Positions 7,272 through 15,632 of a stretch of 44,422 bases of DNA are shown here, one piece after another. Origin of the DNA: an uncultured Paracoccaceae bacterium (GTDB lineage: Bacteria; Pseudomonadota; Alphaproteobacteria; Rhodobacterales; Rhodobacteraceae); the NCBI GenBank assembly GCA_947487205.1, contig CANKVU010000026.1, positions 1 through 44,422 on the forward strand, in the 5' to 3' direction. Position 1 is the first letter of the stretch. Each line of letters starts with the position of its first letter. Both the position numbers and the translations under genes were made by a program. The notes beneath the pieces are model-generated. The model was not told the DNA's origin and did no database searches. It worked only from the letters and a program-made list of their open reading frames with translations.

Positions 7272-8587
7272 CGGAATTCACCCCATCGGCAGCGCAGGCC
7301 GCCGCCATCGCCGAGGTCCGCGACTGGTTCGAGAACCGCACGGACACGCAACAGGTGTTCCGGCTCTTCGGCTATGCCGGGTCGGGCAAGAGCACGGTCC
7401 TGAAATTCGCCCTCGACGACCTCGGTCTGTCACCCCACCGCAGCGCCAAGGACGGCCGTTGCGTGCCGGGCGTCGTCACCGCGACCTTCACCGGCAAGGC
7501 CGCACTGGTCCTGAGCCGCAAGGGCACGCCCGCCCGCACCATCCACAGCCTGATCTATTCGGTGATCGAGGCGACCGAAGAGGAAATCACCGCCGCGGCC
7601 GCCAAGGTGCAAGAGGCCGAGACCGCCGCGCGCAAACTGACCGGATTCGACAGGACCGCGGCCGAAGCTGGGATCGAGGCGATGCGCCAGGCGCTGTCCG
7701 CGATGAAGCATCCCCGCTTTGCCCTGAACCCGCAAAGCGATGCCGCGGATGCGCGGCTGATCGTGCTGGATGAGGTGTCGATGGTGGGCGAGGAAATGGC
7801 GCGCGATCTGATGAGCTTTGGAAAACCGATCCTCGTTCTGGGCGATCCGGGTCAGTTACCGCCCATCAAGGGCGAAGGCGCCTTCACCCGCGATACGCCC
7901 GACGTGATGCTGACCGAGATCCACCGTCAGGCGACTGAGAGCGCGATCATCCGTCTCGCCACCATGGCGCGGATGGGCGAGCCCATCGGTTTTGGCACCT
8001 ACGACACCCATGTCGCCAAGATGCGCAAGGGCGACATCTCGCCAGAACAGGCATTGCGAGGCGGGCAGCTGATCTGCGGGCTGAACGCGACACGGTTGCA
8101 GATCAACAATGCGATGCGCGCGGCGGCTGGCCTTGGCGGGACGTATTTGCCCACTGGCGCGGCGGAAAAGATCATCTGCCTCAAGAACGACAATTCGCTC
8201 GGGCTTATAAACGGCATGTTCCTGACCCTCGAGGATATCGTCGACGAGGGCAGCCTCTATTTCTCGGCCGTGGTTCATGACGAGGACGGGCGCCGGGTCT
8301 CCCCCTTCGATAGCGACGGCCGCCCCGGGCGGCTGCGCATCTACAAGGGGCATTTCGAGGATCACGTCGCCTACGACGCCAAGCGCCATGACCGCGACTG
8401 GCGGGAAAAGCGCAAGCTGACCGAGGCGACCTACGGCTGGGCGATCACCGCCCACAAGGCGCAAGGGTCGCAGTGGGAGAACGTGATCGTCTGGGACGAC
8501 GGGCTGGGACGCAGCGAGATCGACCGCCGCCGCTGGCTCTACACCGCCATCACCCGCGCTGAGCGCGGGCTCGTCCTTTTGGCCTGA
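7268..8587 (+). CDS. RecD2/Dda-like superfamily 1B DNA helicase
   Basis: 439 residues from ATG 7268; the longer upstream frame is a shadow of the previous gene. Motif I is GYAGSGKST (about 35-43), motif II is VLDEVSM (about 164-170), GDPGQLPPI gives motif III, and the C-terminal UvrD_C_2 part carries ITAHKAQGSQWENV (about 392) and YTAITRAERGL (motif VI). These are hallmarks of 5'-3' SF1B helicases. A charged helical insertion (residues 100-150) separates motifs Ia and II. Likely role: unwinding at phage forks or during end processing with the adjacent nuclease. Confidence 0.88.
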   Translation: MTEFTPSAAQAAAIAEVRDWFENRTDTQQVFRLFGYAGSGKSTVLKFALDDLGLSPHRSAKDGRCVPGVVTATFTGKAALVLSRKGTPARTIHSLIYSVIEATEEEITAAAAKVQEAETAARKLTGFDRTAAEAGIEAMRQALSAMKHPRFALNPQSDAADARLIVLDEVSMVGEEMARDLMSFGKPILVLGDPGQLPPIKGEGAFTRDTPDVMLTEIHRQATESAIIRLATMARMGEPIGFGTYDTHVAKMRKGDISPEQALRGGQLICGLNATRLQINNAMRAAAGLGGTYLPTGAAEKIICLKNDNSLGLINGMFLTLEDIVDEGSLYFSAVVHDEDGRRVSPFDSDGRPGRLRIYKGHFEDHVAYDAKRHDRDWREKRKLTEATYGWAITAHKAQGSQWENVIVWDDGLGRSEIDRRRWLYTAITRAERGLVLLA

Positions 8588-8596
8588 GGGGGCGCG

Positions 8597-11152
8597 ATGA
8601 TCGATCTCAATGATGTCGGCACGCCGAAAGCACGCCACGATCTGGCGGCCGTAAAGGACCGGCTGGCGGCGACAGCTTGCGACTGGCTCCCCGGCATCTT
8701 TCCGGAGGCGCGGCTTGCGCGCGACCGTCGTTCCTTGCGCTGTGCCGACCTGTCCGGCCGCCCGCCGCGCAAGGAGGGGTCGTGTACCATCCACCTTGAC
8801 GGGCCCTATGCGGGCTGGGGCTTCGACTATGCCACCGGCGAAAGTGCCGGACCGATCGACCTGATCGCGCAGGCAACCGGGCTCTGCGATGGCGCACTCT
8901 TCGATGAAGCGGCGCGGATTGCCGGGATGGGTCATCCCGCGCCCCGAAACGCGCCACGCGCGAAGCCCGATCATACCGGCGAGATTGCCCGGCTGGTCGA
9001 TGGCGCGCAGCCGCTCGCTGGAACCGTAGGAGAAGCCTACCTGCGTGCGCGCGGCCTCGGTGATCCGGAATCGCCCGATCTGCTGTTCCACCCCGACCTG
9101 CCTGATTTCGACACGCGACGCGGTTGGCCCGGGCTGATCGCACTGCCACGCCTGGTGGATGGCACCCGCGCGCAGGGCATCCACCGGACCTTCCTGCTCG
9201 ACGACGGCAGCGCCAAGGCGCCTGCCGGGAAGAAGATGCTGGGATCGGTAGCGGATGCGGCCGTGCGCCTGTTCGCCATGCCTGCGGACGGCCACCTCGG
9301 CATCGCTGAAGGCATCGAGACAGCATTGGCAGCAAATGCCCTGTTCGGCACCGCTGTCTGGGCGGCACTCTCTGCCGACGGGCTCGCGCGGTTTCAGTGG
9401 CCGGCGGGCACGACGCGGATCACAATCTACGCCGATGCAGGCGACGCAGGTCGTCAGGCCGCTGCGACCCTGTCGGATCGACTGAACCGGGCCGACATTC
9501 CGAACCAGATCGTGGTCCCGCTGCATGGCGATGATTTCAACGACGATCTGATGCGCGGAGCGCGTGCGGCCGACTATCGCCCGGAGACTTCGGCCGACGA
9601 GCCTGTCGGACCTGAGATATCGACAACAGTGGCAGCTCCGACGCCTGGCGATCCGGACGCTCTGATTGCCGCCACCGAGGCGCTGACCAACCCGCCCGAA
9701 CTCGCCGCGCTCTCCAGCCTTCTCGGCCGCCTTGCGCTTGCCCGGCTCGATCCGCTGCCCGAACGCCAGATCCTCGCCCGGATCAAGACTGCGACCGGCA
9801 TCTCCATGTCGATCCTCGACAAACAGTTGACGGAACTGCGCCGCCGCGTGCATGCGACGGGCGATCCGCAGGGCAGGATTGCGCGTCCCGCCTGGTTCGG
9901 GCGGCTGTGCCAGGACTTGTCCGGCACGCCCGAGCGCAACGAGGCCAATGTAATTATCGCCCTGTCCTCGGATCCGGTCTTTGCCGGGCTCCTGGCCTTC
10001 GACGAGTTCGCCCAATCCATCGTTGTGCGCCAGCCGCTGCCCTGGGATGACCCGGCCATCCGCTTTCCGCGCCCCTGGGACGATGCCGACGATGTGCGCA
10101 CCGCCGAATGGCTGCAATTGCGCGGGCTCAACGTCGCTCCGATGGTTGTCGGCCGTGGTGTTGGCGCGGTGGCCCGCGACCTGCGCATCCATCCGGTTCG
10201 CGACTGGCTCGACACCCTGAAATGGGACGGCACGCCCCGGATCGAGACCTGGACCAGCACCTACCTCGGTGCAGCGCCGACATCCTTCCATCACACCATC
10301 GGCGCGCTCTGGCTGATCTCTGCCGTGGCCCGGATCTACCGGCCCGGGGTGAAGGCCGATCACATGCTGATCCTCGAAGGGCCGCAGGGCGCGCGCAAAT
10401 CCACCGCGATCAAGGTGCTCGCGGGCGAGGACTGGTTCACCGACGAATTGCCCGAGCTTGGGTCCAAGGACGCGGCCATTCACATGCAGGGCGTCTGGAT
10501 CGTGGAAATCGCCGAGCTCGACGCCATCGGCCGGGCCGAGGTCTCGCGCATCAAGGCCTTCCTGACCCGCACCACCGACCGCTTCCGCCCGCCCTATGGC
10601 CGCTATACCGTCGAGGTGCCGCGCCAATGCGTCTTCGCAGGCACCGTGAACCCCGACACCTATCTGCGCGACGAAACCGGCAACCGCCGCTTCTGGCCGC
10701 TACGCTGTGGAAGCATCGACATCGCCGCAATCGCTCGCGACCGGGATCAACTCTGGGCCGAAGCCGTCCACCGTTTCCGCGCAGGCGCGATTTGGTGGAT
10801 CGACGATCCGGCGCTGCTTGCCGAAGCCGCCGCGGCGCAGGAAGCGTGCTATCAGGCGGACGCCTGGGACGCCCGGATCGACCGCTGGCTGACCCACGAC
10901 ACCCGCAGCGTCAATCGCGGCCAAGCAGGCTGGGATGATTGGCAGGATGAAGAGTTCGAACGTCCCGAGCCGATCCGCGATGTGTCGGTGGGCGAAATCC
11001 TCGAAGGCGCGCTCGGCATCGAGCCCGCGAAATGGACCAAGGGCGACCAGATGCGCGTGGGGGCTTGGCTGAAGTCGCGGGATTGGGAGCGATACCGCAG
11101 CGGCGCAGGCGCGACCCGCGAATGGCGCTACCGCAGATCGCAGCGCGGCTGA
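8597..11152 (+). CDS. VapE-family primase-helicase with Toprim domain
   Basis: 851 residues. The N-terminal part resembles a primase: a CHC2-like region with YAGWGFDYATGESAGPIDLI, then a Toprim-like domain around residues 235-280 (GIAEGIETALAAN; YADAGDAGR). The C-terminal half is a VapE/D5-like ATPase: EGPQGARKST as Walker A (about 592-602), VWIVEIAELDAI as Walker B (about 632), FRPPYGR, and the arginine segment GNRRFWPL. Such fusions prime and unwind phage DNA at the origin. It begins with the repeated MIDLN start, ten bases after the helicase gene, and is the last gene before a terminator and a repeat block that may be the origin. Confidence 0.85.
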   Translation: MIDLNDVGTPKARHDLAAVKDRLAATACDWLPGIFPEARLARDRRSLRCADLSGRPPRKEGSCTIHLDGPYAGWGFDYATGESAGPIDLIAQATGLCDGALFDEAARIAGMGHPAPRNAPRAKPDHTGEIARLVDGAQPLAGTVGEAYLRARGLGDPESPDLLFHPDLPDFDTRRGWPGLIALPRLVDGTRAQGIHRTFLLDDGSAKAPAGKKMLGSVADAAVRLFAMPADGHLGIAEGIETALAANALFGTAVWAALSADGLARFQWPAGTTRITIYADAGDAGRQAAATLSDRLNRADIPNQIVVPLHGDDFNDDLMRGARAADYRPETSADEPVGPEISTTVAAPTPGDPDALIAATEALTNPPELAALSSLLGRLALARLDPLPERQILARIKTATGISMSILDKQLTELRRRVHATGDPQGRIARPAWFGRLCQDLSGTPERNEANVIIALSSDPVFAGLLAFDEFAQSIVVRQPLPWDDPAIRFPRPWDDADDVRTAEWLQLRGLNVAPMVVGRGVGAVARDLRIHPVRDWLDTLKWDGTPRIETWTSTYLGAAPTSFHHTIGALWLISAVARIYRPGVKADHMLILEGPQGARKSTAIKVLAGEDWFTDELPELGSKDAAIHMQGVWIVEIAELDAIGRAEVSRIKAFLTRTTDRFRPPYGRYTVEVPRQCVFAGTVNPDTYLRDETGNRRFWPLRCGSIDIAAIARDRDQLWAEAVHRFRAGAIWWIDDPALLAEAAAAQEACYQADAWDARIDRWLTHDTRSVNRGQAGWDDWQDEEFERPEPIRDVSVGEILEGALGIEPAKWTKGDQMRVGAWLKSRDWERYRSGAGATREWRYRRSQRG

Positions 11153-11178
11153 CATCGCGATGGCAGTGTCAGGCACCG

Positions 11179-11206
11179 AAGGGGCATCCATCCGGGTGCC
11201 CCTTTT
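11179..11206 (+). terminator. Rho-independent terminator of the early operon
   Basis: AAGGGGCA (11179-11186) pairs with TGCCCCTT (11197-11204) around a 10-base loop, and the right arm runs into TTTT. It lies 27 bases after the stop of the VapE gene and closes the early operon. Confidence 0.75.
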
Positions 11207-11216
11207 CATTTGCCGC

Positions 11217-11487
11217 TGTCCTACTTCGCGGCGTGTCCCACTTCAAGTCCAAGGTAGGACAGAAAAAACCATTTTAAATCAATCCTGTCCCACCTGTCCC
11301 ACTTGGACCGCCAACTTCTCTCTTTCCCATATGGAGCGTATGTGTGCCCCTCGACCTCGTTCTTCCTCATGCGACATAGGGAAAAAGGTGGGACAAGTGG
11401 GACAGGTAGGACGCGCCTTGTTTTGAAAGGAAAATCTGGCGTCCCACTTTGATCGGCAAGTGGGACAACCCGAGACCAGGTGGGACA
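11217..11487. repeat. Cluster of eleven 10-bp repeats, candidate replication origin
   Basis: The motif TGTCCYACYT or its complement ARGTRGGACA occurs at 11217, 11234, 11252 (inverted), 11286, 11295, 11386 (inverted), 11395 (inverted), 11404 (inverted, last base differs), 11440 (first base differs), 11458 (inverted) and 11478 (inverted). Forward copies dominate the left half and inverted copies the right, making the block roughly palindromic. Several copies abut head to tail. An A+T-rich patch with TTTTAAAT lies at 11272-11279, and TTTCCC (11323) faces GGGAAA (11379). Position next to the primase-helicase suggests an origin with iterons; an operator array is the alternative. No convincing gene lies in 11153-11586. 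Confidence 0.7.
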
Positions 11488-11586
11488 GAAGCATCGTCTG
11501 GCGCATTTTTCTTGAATGGGTGCGCATGTCATGATTCTCTGCCCATGACCAAAGCCGAAGGCCCACGTTTCAGGTGAGCCTTCAAC

Positions 11587-12108
11587 ATGACGCCGACCAT
11601 CCAGACTGCGGATCTGCACCTCGAACAGGGGCGCCTTTCCACGTCCTGCATCCTTGCCCTCGACCTCGGGACAACGACAGGTTGGGCCTTGCGTGGCCAT
11701 GACGGCCTGATCACCTCTGGCACGATGTCCTTTCGCCCCGGGCGGTTCGACGGCGGCGGTATGCGGTATCTTCGCTTCACCAACTGGCTGACCGAGGTCG
11801 ACCGGCTATCAGGCCCCATCGCTGCGATCTGGTTCGAGGAAGTCCGCCGCCATGTCGGAACGGACGCTGCCCATGTCTATGGCGGGCTGATGGCCACGCT
11901 CACGGCATGGGCTGAACTCCGCGGAATCCCCTATGAGGGCGTTCCGGTTGGCACCATCAAGCGCCATGCCACCGGCAAGGGCAACGCCGACAAGCAGGCG
12001 ATGATCGCGGCCGCGCGGGCGCGCGGGTTCAGTCCCGCCGATGACAACGAGGCGGATGCCATCGCCATCCTGCATTGGGCGATCGAAACGAACGGGGGTG
12101 TCGCATGA
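11587..12108 (+). CDS. RuvC-like Holliday junction resolvase
   Basis: 173 residues with the RNase H fold signature of RuvC enzymes. The first strand ILALDLGTTTGWA carries Asp26, the second acidic site is IWFEEV (Glu84/Glu85), and the C-terminal helix has DDNEADAIAILHW with Asp153 and Asp157. These four acidic positions bind the two metal ions that cut four-way junctions. RuvC-like proteins of phages resolve recombination intermediates or branched DNA before packaging. A DNA-modifying role is less likely. It ends in an ATGA overlap with the next gene. Confidence 0.8.
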   Translation: MTPTIQTADLHLEQGRLSTSCILALDLGTTTGWALRGHDGLITSGTMSFRPGRFDGGGMRYLRFTNWLTEVDRLSGPIAAIWFEEVRRHVGTDAAHVYGGLMATLTAWAELRGIPYEGVPVGTIKRHATGKGNADKQAMIAAARARGFSPADDNEADAIAILHWAIETNGGVA

Positions 12109-12305
12109 GGTGGTATCCCCGAGGCTATGGTGGCACCCGGCGTGATCCAGATCGCGTCAAGCAGGAAGGCTGGCACGACCATGGTCTGCTGGCCGTCTCC
12201 ATCGACGACCCCCGTCTCACTTGGCCCGAGCAGGAACTGGTCCGCCAGCTGGGTGAAAAACTCTACGGCCCGCGTGTCGAGCCAAGGGAGGTGGCCAATG
12301 GGTGA
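12105..12305 (+). CDS. Small hypothetical phage protein
   Basis: 66 residues from ATG 12105, which overlaps the RuvC-like stop. The N-terminus is basic and aromatic (MRWYPRGYGGTRRDPDRVKQEGW) and the rest acidic (SIDDPRLTWPEQELVRQLGEKLYG). No family recognised. It overlaps the next gene by eight bases, so it is probably translated with it. Confidence 0.6.
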   Translation: MRWYPRGYGGTRRDPDRVKQEGWHDHGLLAVSIDDPRLTWPEQELVRQLGEKLYGPRVEPREVANG

Positions 12306-12723
12306 TTGGACACCCGCCATGGTCGAAGCGCGCCTTGAGAGCGCGGCCGATGTGTTCCGGTCACTGCCCGAGGTGAAGCCGCAGGGCTATTTCAACGCCT
12401 GGCCCGAGTATTTCCACAGCTTCGCCGATCATGTCGGTCAGGAACCCCGGATGCGACGGCCGAAACCCGGTCCGCGAGACATCAGCCAAGCCGACGACGC
12501 TCTGCTATGGTTGCGCTGGCTGGACCAGGCCGACGCGCGCCTTGTGTGGCTCCGGGCGAACCGCAAGCCTTGGAAGCCGATCTGCTGGGAATTGGGCATC
12601 AGCCGCGCCACCGCCAATCGCCGATGGCAGTATGGCATCGCCGTCATCGTCTGGCGTCTGAACGGCAAGCGCGTGCCGACCAAGCGGTCGATGGACTTCG
12701 TGGTGGCGAAGGTGACGCCCTGA
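12298..12723 (+). CDS. DUF6362 family protein with helix-turn-helix
   Basis: 141 residues from ATG 12298; a longer upstream frame is a shadow. It matches the DUF6362 pattern I know from Rhodobacterales phages: LRWLDQADARLVWLRANRKPWKPICWELGISRATANRRWQYGI and a closing WRLNGKRVPTKRS. The GISRATANRRW segment reads as a helix-turn-helix recognition helix, so DNA binding is likely. In related phages the family lies just before the late genes, which would fit a switch or packaging-associated role, but no function is established. Confidence 0.7.
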   Translation: MGDWTPAMVEARLESAADVFRSLPEVKPQGYFNAWPEYFHSFADHVGQEPRMRRPKPGPRDISQADDALLWLRWLDQADARLVWLRANRKPWKPICWELGISRATANRRWQYGIAVIVWRLNGKRVPTKRSMDFVVAKVTP

Positions 12724-13147
12724 ATCTGTCAAGAGCCGTCGTGCGGTCGAGACACTTTCATGTGAGACACTGAACGCCAAGACAATCAGCCGTTCCGAGG
12801 CTATCAATGAGGGCATACTCGGGAGAGGAGCGCGCAGGCACTGGCCGCGTAGCCGACTTCCGGGGTCCAGCGAGGGGACCAGTCAGGGCCCGAACTGCCA
12901 AGCCTTTGATATCTTGGTTCCTTCCTGGCCATATTCGTATGCTGGCGGGCGAAGCGCGGGACGTCGCCAGCGACAGGGCCGGATTTTTGGGAAGCCACCC
13001 GGAAGCCGGAGCCACACGCGCCCGGCGCAAACACCAATGAACGCTGGCCTTCCGACCGGACACCGCTGGTAGCCGCTGGACCCCGCTTGGAGTCCGGCCC
13101 GGCATCCGGAGTCCGGAAGCCACCGGCATCCACCCGACCGAGGAACC
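12724..13147. other. 424-bp gap without a convincing gene; possible late-promoter region
   Basis: The longest forward frame (77 codons from 12807) has arginine-rich shadow-like composition and no recognisable domain, and the antisense frames are equally poor. The gap contains a pair of GAGACACT repeats at its left edge and, near 12990-13130, several short GC-rich repeats (GAAGCCACCCGG, GAAGCCACCGG, GGAGTCCGG). It may hold a promoter, a small RNA or a decayed gene. Confidence 0.4.
12749..12771 (+). promoter_or_regulatory. Direct repeat GAGACACT, possible activator or sigma site
   Basis: GAGACACT occurs at 12749-12756 and 12764-12771, 15 bases start to start, just after the DUF6362 stop. The spacing puts both copies near the same helix face plus half a turn. 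Candidates for the binding protein are the phage sigma-like factor or DUF6362. This is inference from position. Confidence 0.3.
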
Positions 13148-13156
13148 TTGCCCACC

Positions 13157-14533
13157 ATGACGCTGAGCTTCGCCCCTGACGCGATCGAGATGTGGCCGCT
13201 GTCGCGCCTGCAGCCCTACGCGAAGAACGCGAAGGCGCATGGCGCGGACCAGGTCGCGAAGATCGCCGCCAGCATGGCCGAGTTCGGCTGGACCGTGCCC
13301 TGCCTCGTGGGCGAGGATGGCGAGTTGATCGCGGGCCACGGTCGCGTGCTGGCCGCGACGCAGTTGGGACTGACCGAGGCGCCGGTCATCGTGCTCGGGC
13401 ATCTGACCGAGGCGCAGCAGCGGGCCTACCGGATCGCGGACAACAAGCTGACGGAACTCGGCACCTGGGACGAGGCGCTTCTGTCGGCCGAACTGAACGA
13501 CCTGCTGGCCGAGGATTTCGACCTGTCGCTGGTCGGGTTCTCCGACGGCGAGTTGGACAAGTTGCTGGCCTACGTCGCGGAAGACGACGGTGAAGAAGGT
13601 GGCGCCGGTGGCTCGGTGCCGCCGGTGACCATCCCTGAACCGCCGCGCAACCCGGCATCGCAGACGGGCGATTTGTGGATTCTTGGCGATCATCGCCTGC
13701 TGTGCGGCGACAGCACCAGCGCTGCCGACGTCCGCCGCCTGATGAACGGCGAACGCGCGGTGCTGTTTGCGACCGATCCGCCGTATCTCGTCGACTACGA
13801 CGGCTCGAACCATCCGACCCGCAACAAGGACTGGTCCGCGTCCTACGGCACGACCTGGGACGACAGTTCGCAGGGCGCGGAGCTCTACGACGGGTTCATC
13901 GCCGCCGCAGTGGCGGAAGCCATCACCGAGGATGCCGCCTGGTATTGCTGGCACGCCTCCCGCCGCCAGGCGATGCTGGAAGCCTGCTGGGAAAAGGCAG
14001 GGGCCTTCGTCCATCAGCAGATCATCTGGGTGAAGGACCGCGGGGTTCTGACCCGGTCTCACTACCTCTGGAAACACGAGCCCTGCTTCATGGGCTGGCG
14101 CCGCCCGAACCGCCCGCCGAAGGTGGCCGAGGAAACGCTGCCATCGACATGGGCGCTGCCCAGCTTCGCCAAGGACGACCGGCCCGACCACCCGACGCCG
14201 AAACCGCTCGACGCCTTCGGCATCCCGATGCGCCAGCACGTCGCGCGGGGCGGGCTTTGCTACGAGCCGTTCTCCGGCTCCGGCTCGCAGATCATGGCGG
14301 GCGAAGCCAATGGCCGGCGCGTCTTCGCGATGGAGATCAGCCCGGCCTATGTCGATGTCGCCGTGGCGCGCTGGCAGGCCGAGTCGGGCCGCGACGCAAT
14401 CCTCGACGGCGACGGTCGGACCTTTGCGCAGGTGAGAACCGAGCGACTGGGCAACGACGCCGAACCCCCGGCCGACGCGCCGGACACGGACGCCGCTCCC
14501 GAACCCGCGCGAAAGCGCAAGACCGCCGCGTGA
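13157..14533 (+). CDS. ParB-domain / DNA N6-adenine or N4-cytosine methyltransferase fusion
   Basis: About 458 residues. ATG 13157 is preferred to TTG 13148 because GAGGAA at 13139-13144 lies too close to the TTG. Residues 1-110 form a ParB-like nuclease domain (LQPYAKNAKAH, then GELIAGHGRVLAA). The second part is an amino-methyltransferase: DPPY at about 207-210 (catalytic motif IV) precedes FSGSG at about 372-376 (S-adenosylmethionine binding), the order of beta-class enzymes. The C-terminal 40 residues are an acidic, Pro-rich tail. Such fusions are common in phages and are thought to modify phage DNA against restriction. The target sequence cannot be read from the gene. Confidence 0.87.
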   Translation: MTLSFAPDAIEMWPLSRLQPYAKNAKAHGADQVAKIAASMAEFGWTVPCLVGEDGELIAGHGRVLAATQLGLTEAPVIVLGHLTEAQQRAYRIADNKLTELGTWDEALLSAELNDLLAEDFDLSLVGFSDGELDKLLAYVAEDDGEEGGAGGSVPPVTIPEPPRNPASQTGDLWILGDHRLLCGDSTSAADVRRLMNGERAVLFATDPPYLVDYDGSNHPTRNKDWSASYGTTWDDSSQGAELYDGFIAAAVAEAITEDAAWYCWHASRRQAMLEACWEKAGAFVHQQIIWVKDRGVLTRSHYLWKHEPCFMGWRRPNRPPKVAEETLPSTWALPSFAKDDRPDHPTPKPLDAFGIPMRQHVARGGLCYEPFSGSGSQIMAGEANGRRVFAMEISPAYVDVAVARWQAESGRDAILDGDGRTFAQVRTERLGNDAEPPADAPDTDAAPEPARKRKTAA

Positions 14534-14534
14534 C

Positions 14535-15632
14535 ATGCATGACCTGGCTCTACCTTCCTCCGGAGACACTTCCGGAGCCGGAGACGCATGCCTCTTCGGC
14601 ATCTCGCTCTGTTCCGGCGCAGGCGGGCTCGATCTCGGGCTCACCATCGCCATCCCCGGATATCGTGCTGTGGGCCATGTCGAACGGGAAACCTACGCCG
14701 CAGCCACTCTCGTGGCGCGGATGGAAGACGCGTCCCTGAATCAGGCTGTTGTCTGGGACGACGTTGCCACGTTCGACGGCCGCCCGTGGCGCGGCGCGGT
14801 GGACATCGTCACTGCGGGTTATCCGTGCCAACCGTTCTCGGTCGCGGGAAAGCGCCGGGGTAAGGACGACCCGCGCCACCTCTGGCCCCATGTCGCCCGC
14901 ATCATCGGCGAAGTGGAGCCACCGTTCGTCTTCCTCGAGAATGTCGCCCATCATCTCCGCCTCGGCTTCCCCGAAGTCGCCTCAGGACTGGGCGGCATGG
15001 GCTACATGCTTGCGGCAGGCCTCTTCACGGCGGCGGAGGTCGGCGCGCCCCACAAGCGTGAGCGGCTGTTCATCCTCGCCATCCGCGAGGGCGACGAGCT
15101 GGCCGACCCCGCGCGCCTGCTCTGGCACTCGGTCGAGTGGCGGGAACCGGACGGAACTGCTGCGGCTCTGGCCGACGCCTCGCGCCAGCGCCAACGAGAA
15201 CCGGCAGACGAAGCCGGCACCTTCGCAGGAAGCGGGGCAGCATGGGATGAACCTCGCAACAACGGCCGCGATGTGGCCGACGCCGATGGCGAACGACGGG
15301 TGCAAGCCGAGTGCTGGCAACCGCCGTTCGGCCGACCTGACGCATTCGGCGGGGATGTGGATGACGCCGACAGCGCGGGATCACAAGGACGGGGCGACGA
15401 GCCTTGCCAACACGCCTGTGAACGGCCTGCTTGGCCGCCAGGTCCTGGTGACGCCGCTGGCTGGGAGCGATACCTGCGATGCGCGCCGGACCTTGAACCC
15501 GCTGTTCGTCGAGGCGCTGATGGGCTGGCCCACCGGGTGGACCGGCTTCGCCTCTGTGGCAACGGCGTGGTTCCCCTGGTTGCAGCGCATGCGTTGCGAA
15601 CTTTGGCGGCTGAATTGCTGGCCGATGGATGA
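14535..15632 (+). CDS. DNA cytosine-C5 methyltransferase
   Basis: 365 residues. SAM-binding motif I is SLCSGAGGLDLGL (about 24-36), catalytic motif IV is AGYPCQPFS with the nucleophilic Cys near 97, motif VI is FLENV (about 133), motif VIII is KRERLFI (about 175), and motif X is LCGNGVVPLVAAHALRTL (about 338-355). The stretch between 200 and 300 is a low-complexity, Ala/Asp-rich linker where the target-recognition domain should be; LADA-type repeats there are overlapped in another frame by WPTP-type repeats. Two bases after the upstream methyltransferase. Likely role: protecting phage DNA from restriction. Confidence 0.85.
   Translation: MHDLALPSSGDTSGAGDACLFGISLCSGAGGLDLGLTIAIPGYRAVGHVERETYAAATLVARMEDASLNQAVVWDDVATFDGRPWRGAVDIVTAGYPCQPFSVAGKRRGKDDPRHLWPHVARIIGEVEPPFVFLENVAHHLRLGFPEVASGLGGMGYMLAAGLFTAAEVGAPHKRERLFILAIREGDELADPARLLWHSVEWREPDGTAAALADASRQRQREPADEAGTFAGSGAAWDEPRNNGRDVADADGERRVQAECWQPPFGRPDAFGGDVDDADSAGSQGRGDEPCQHACERPAWPPGPGDAAGWERYLRCAPDLEPAVRRGADGLAHRVDRLRLCGNGVVPLVAAHALRTLAAELLADG

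Noticed and set aside
7856-10627. Very long antisense reading frame (923 codons)
   Set aside because: Shadow of the helicase and VapE genes caused by high G+C codon bias; composition is rich in Arg, Gly and Ala with no domain.
11160-11426. Open frame with SCPTCPTW and GQVGQVG repeats
   Set aside because: These peptide repeats are translations of the decamer DNA repeats, and the frame crosses the terminator.
12807-13040. 77-codon forward frame in the gap before the ParB-methyltransferase gene
   Set aside because: Arg/Gly-rich, no ribosome-binding site of note and no recognisable domain; kept only as part of the gap description.
14749-15165. First part of the +1 frame over the cytosine methyltransferase
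   Set aside because: Ser/Arg-rich shadow sequence; only the part after about 15166 resembles a conserved protein.
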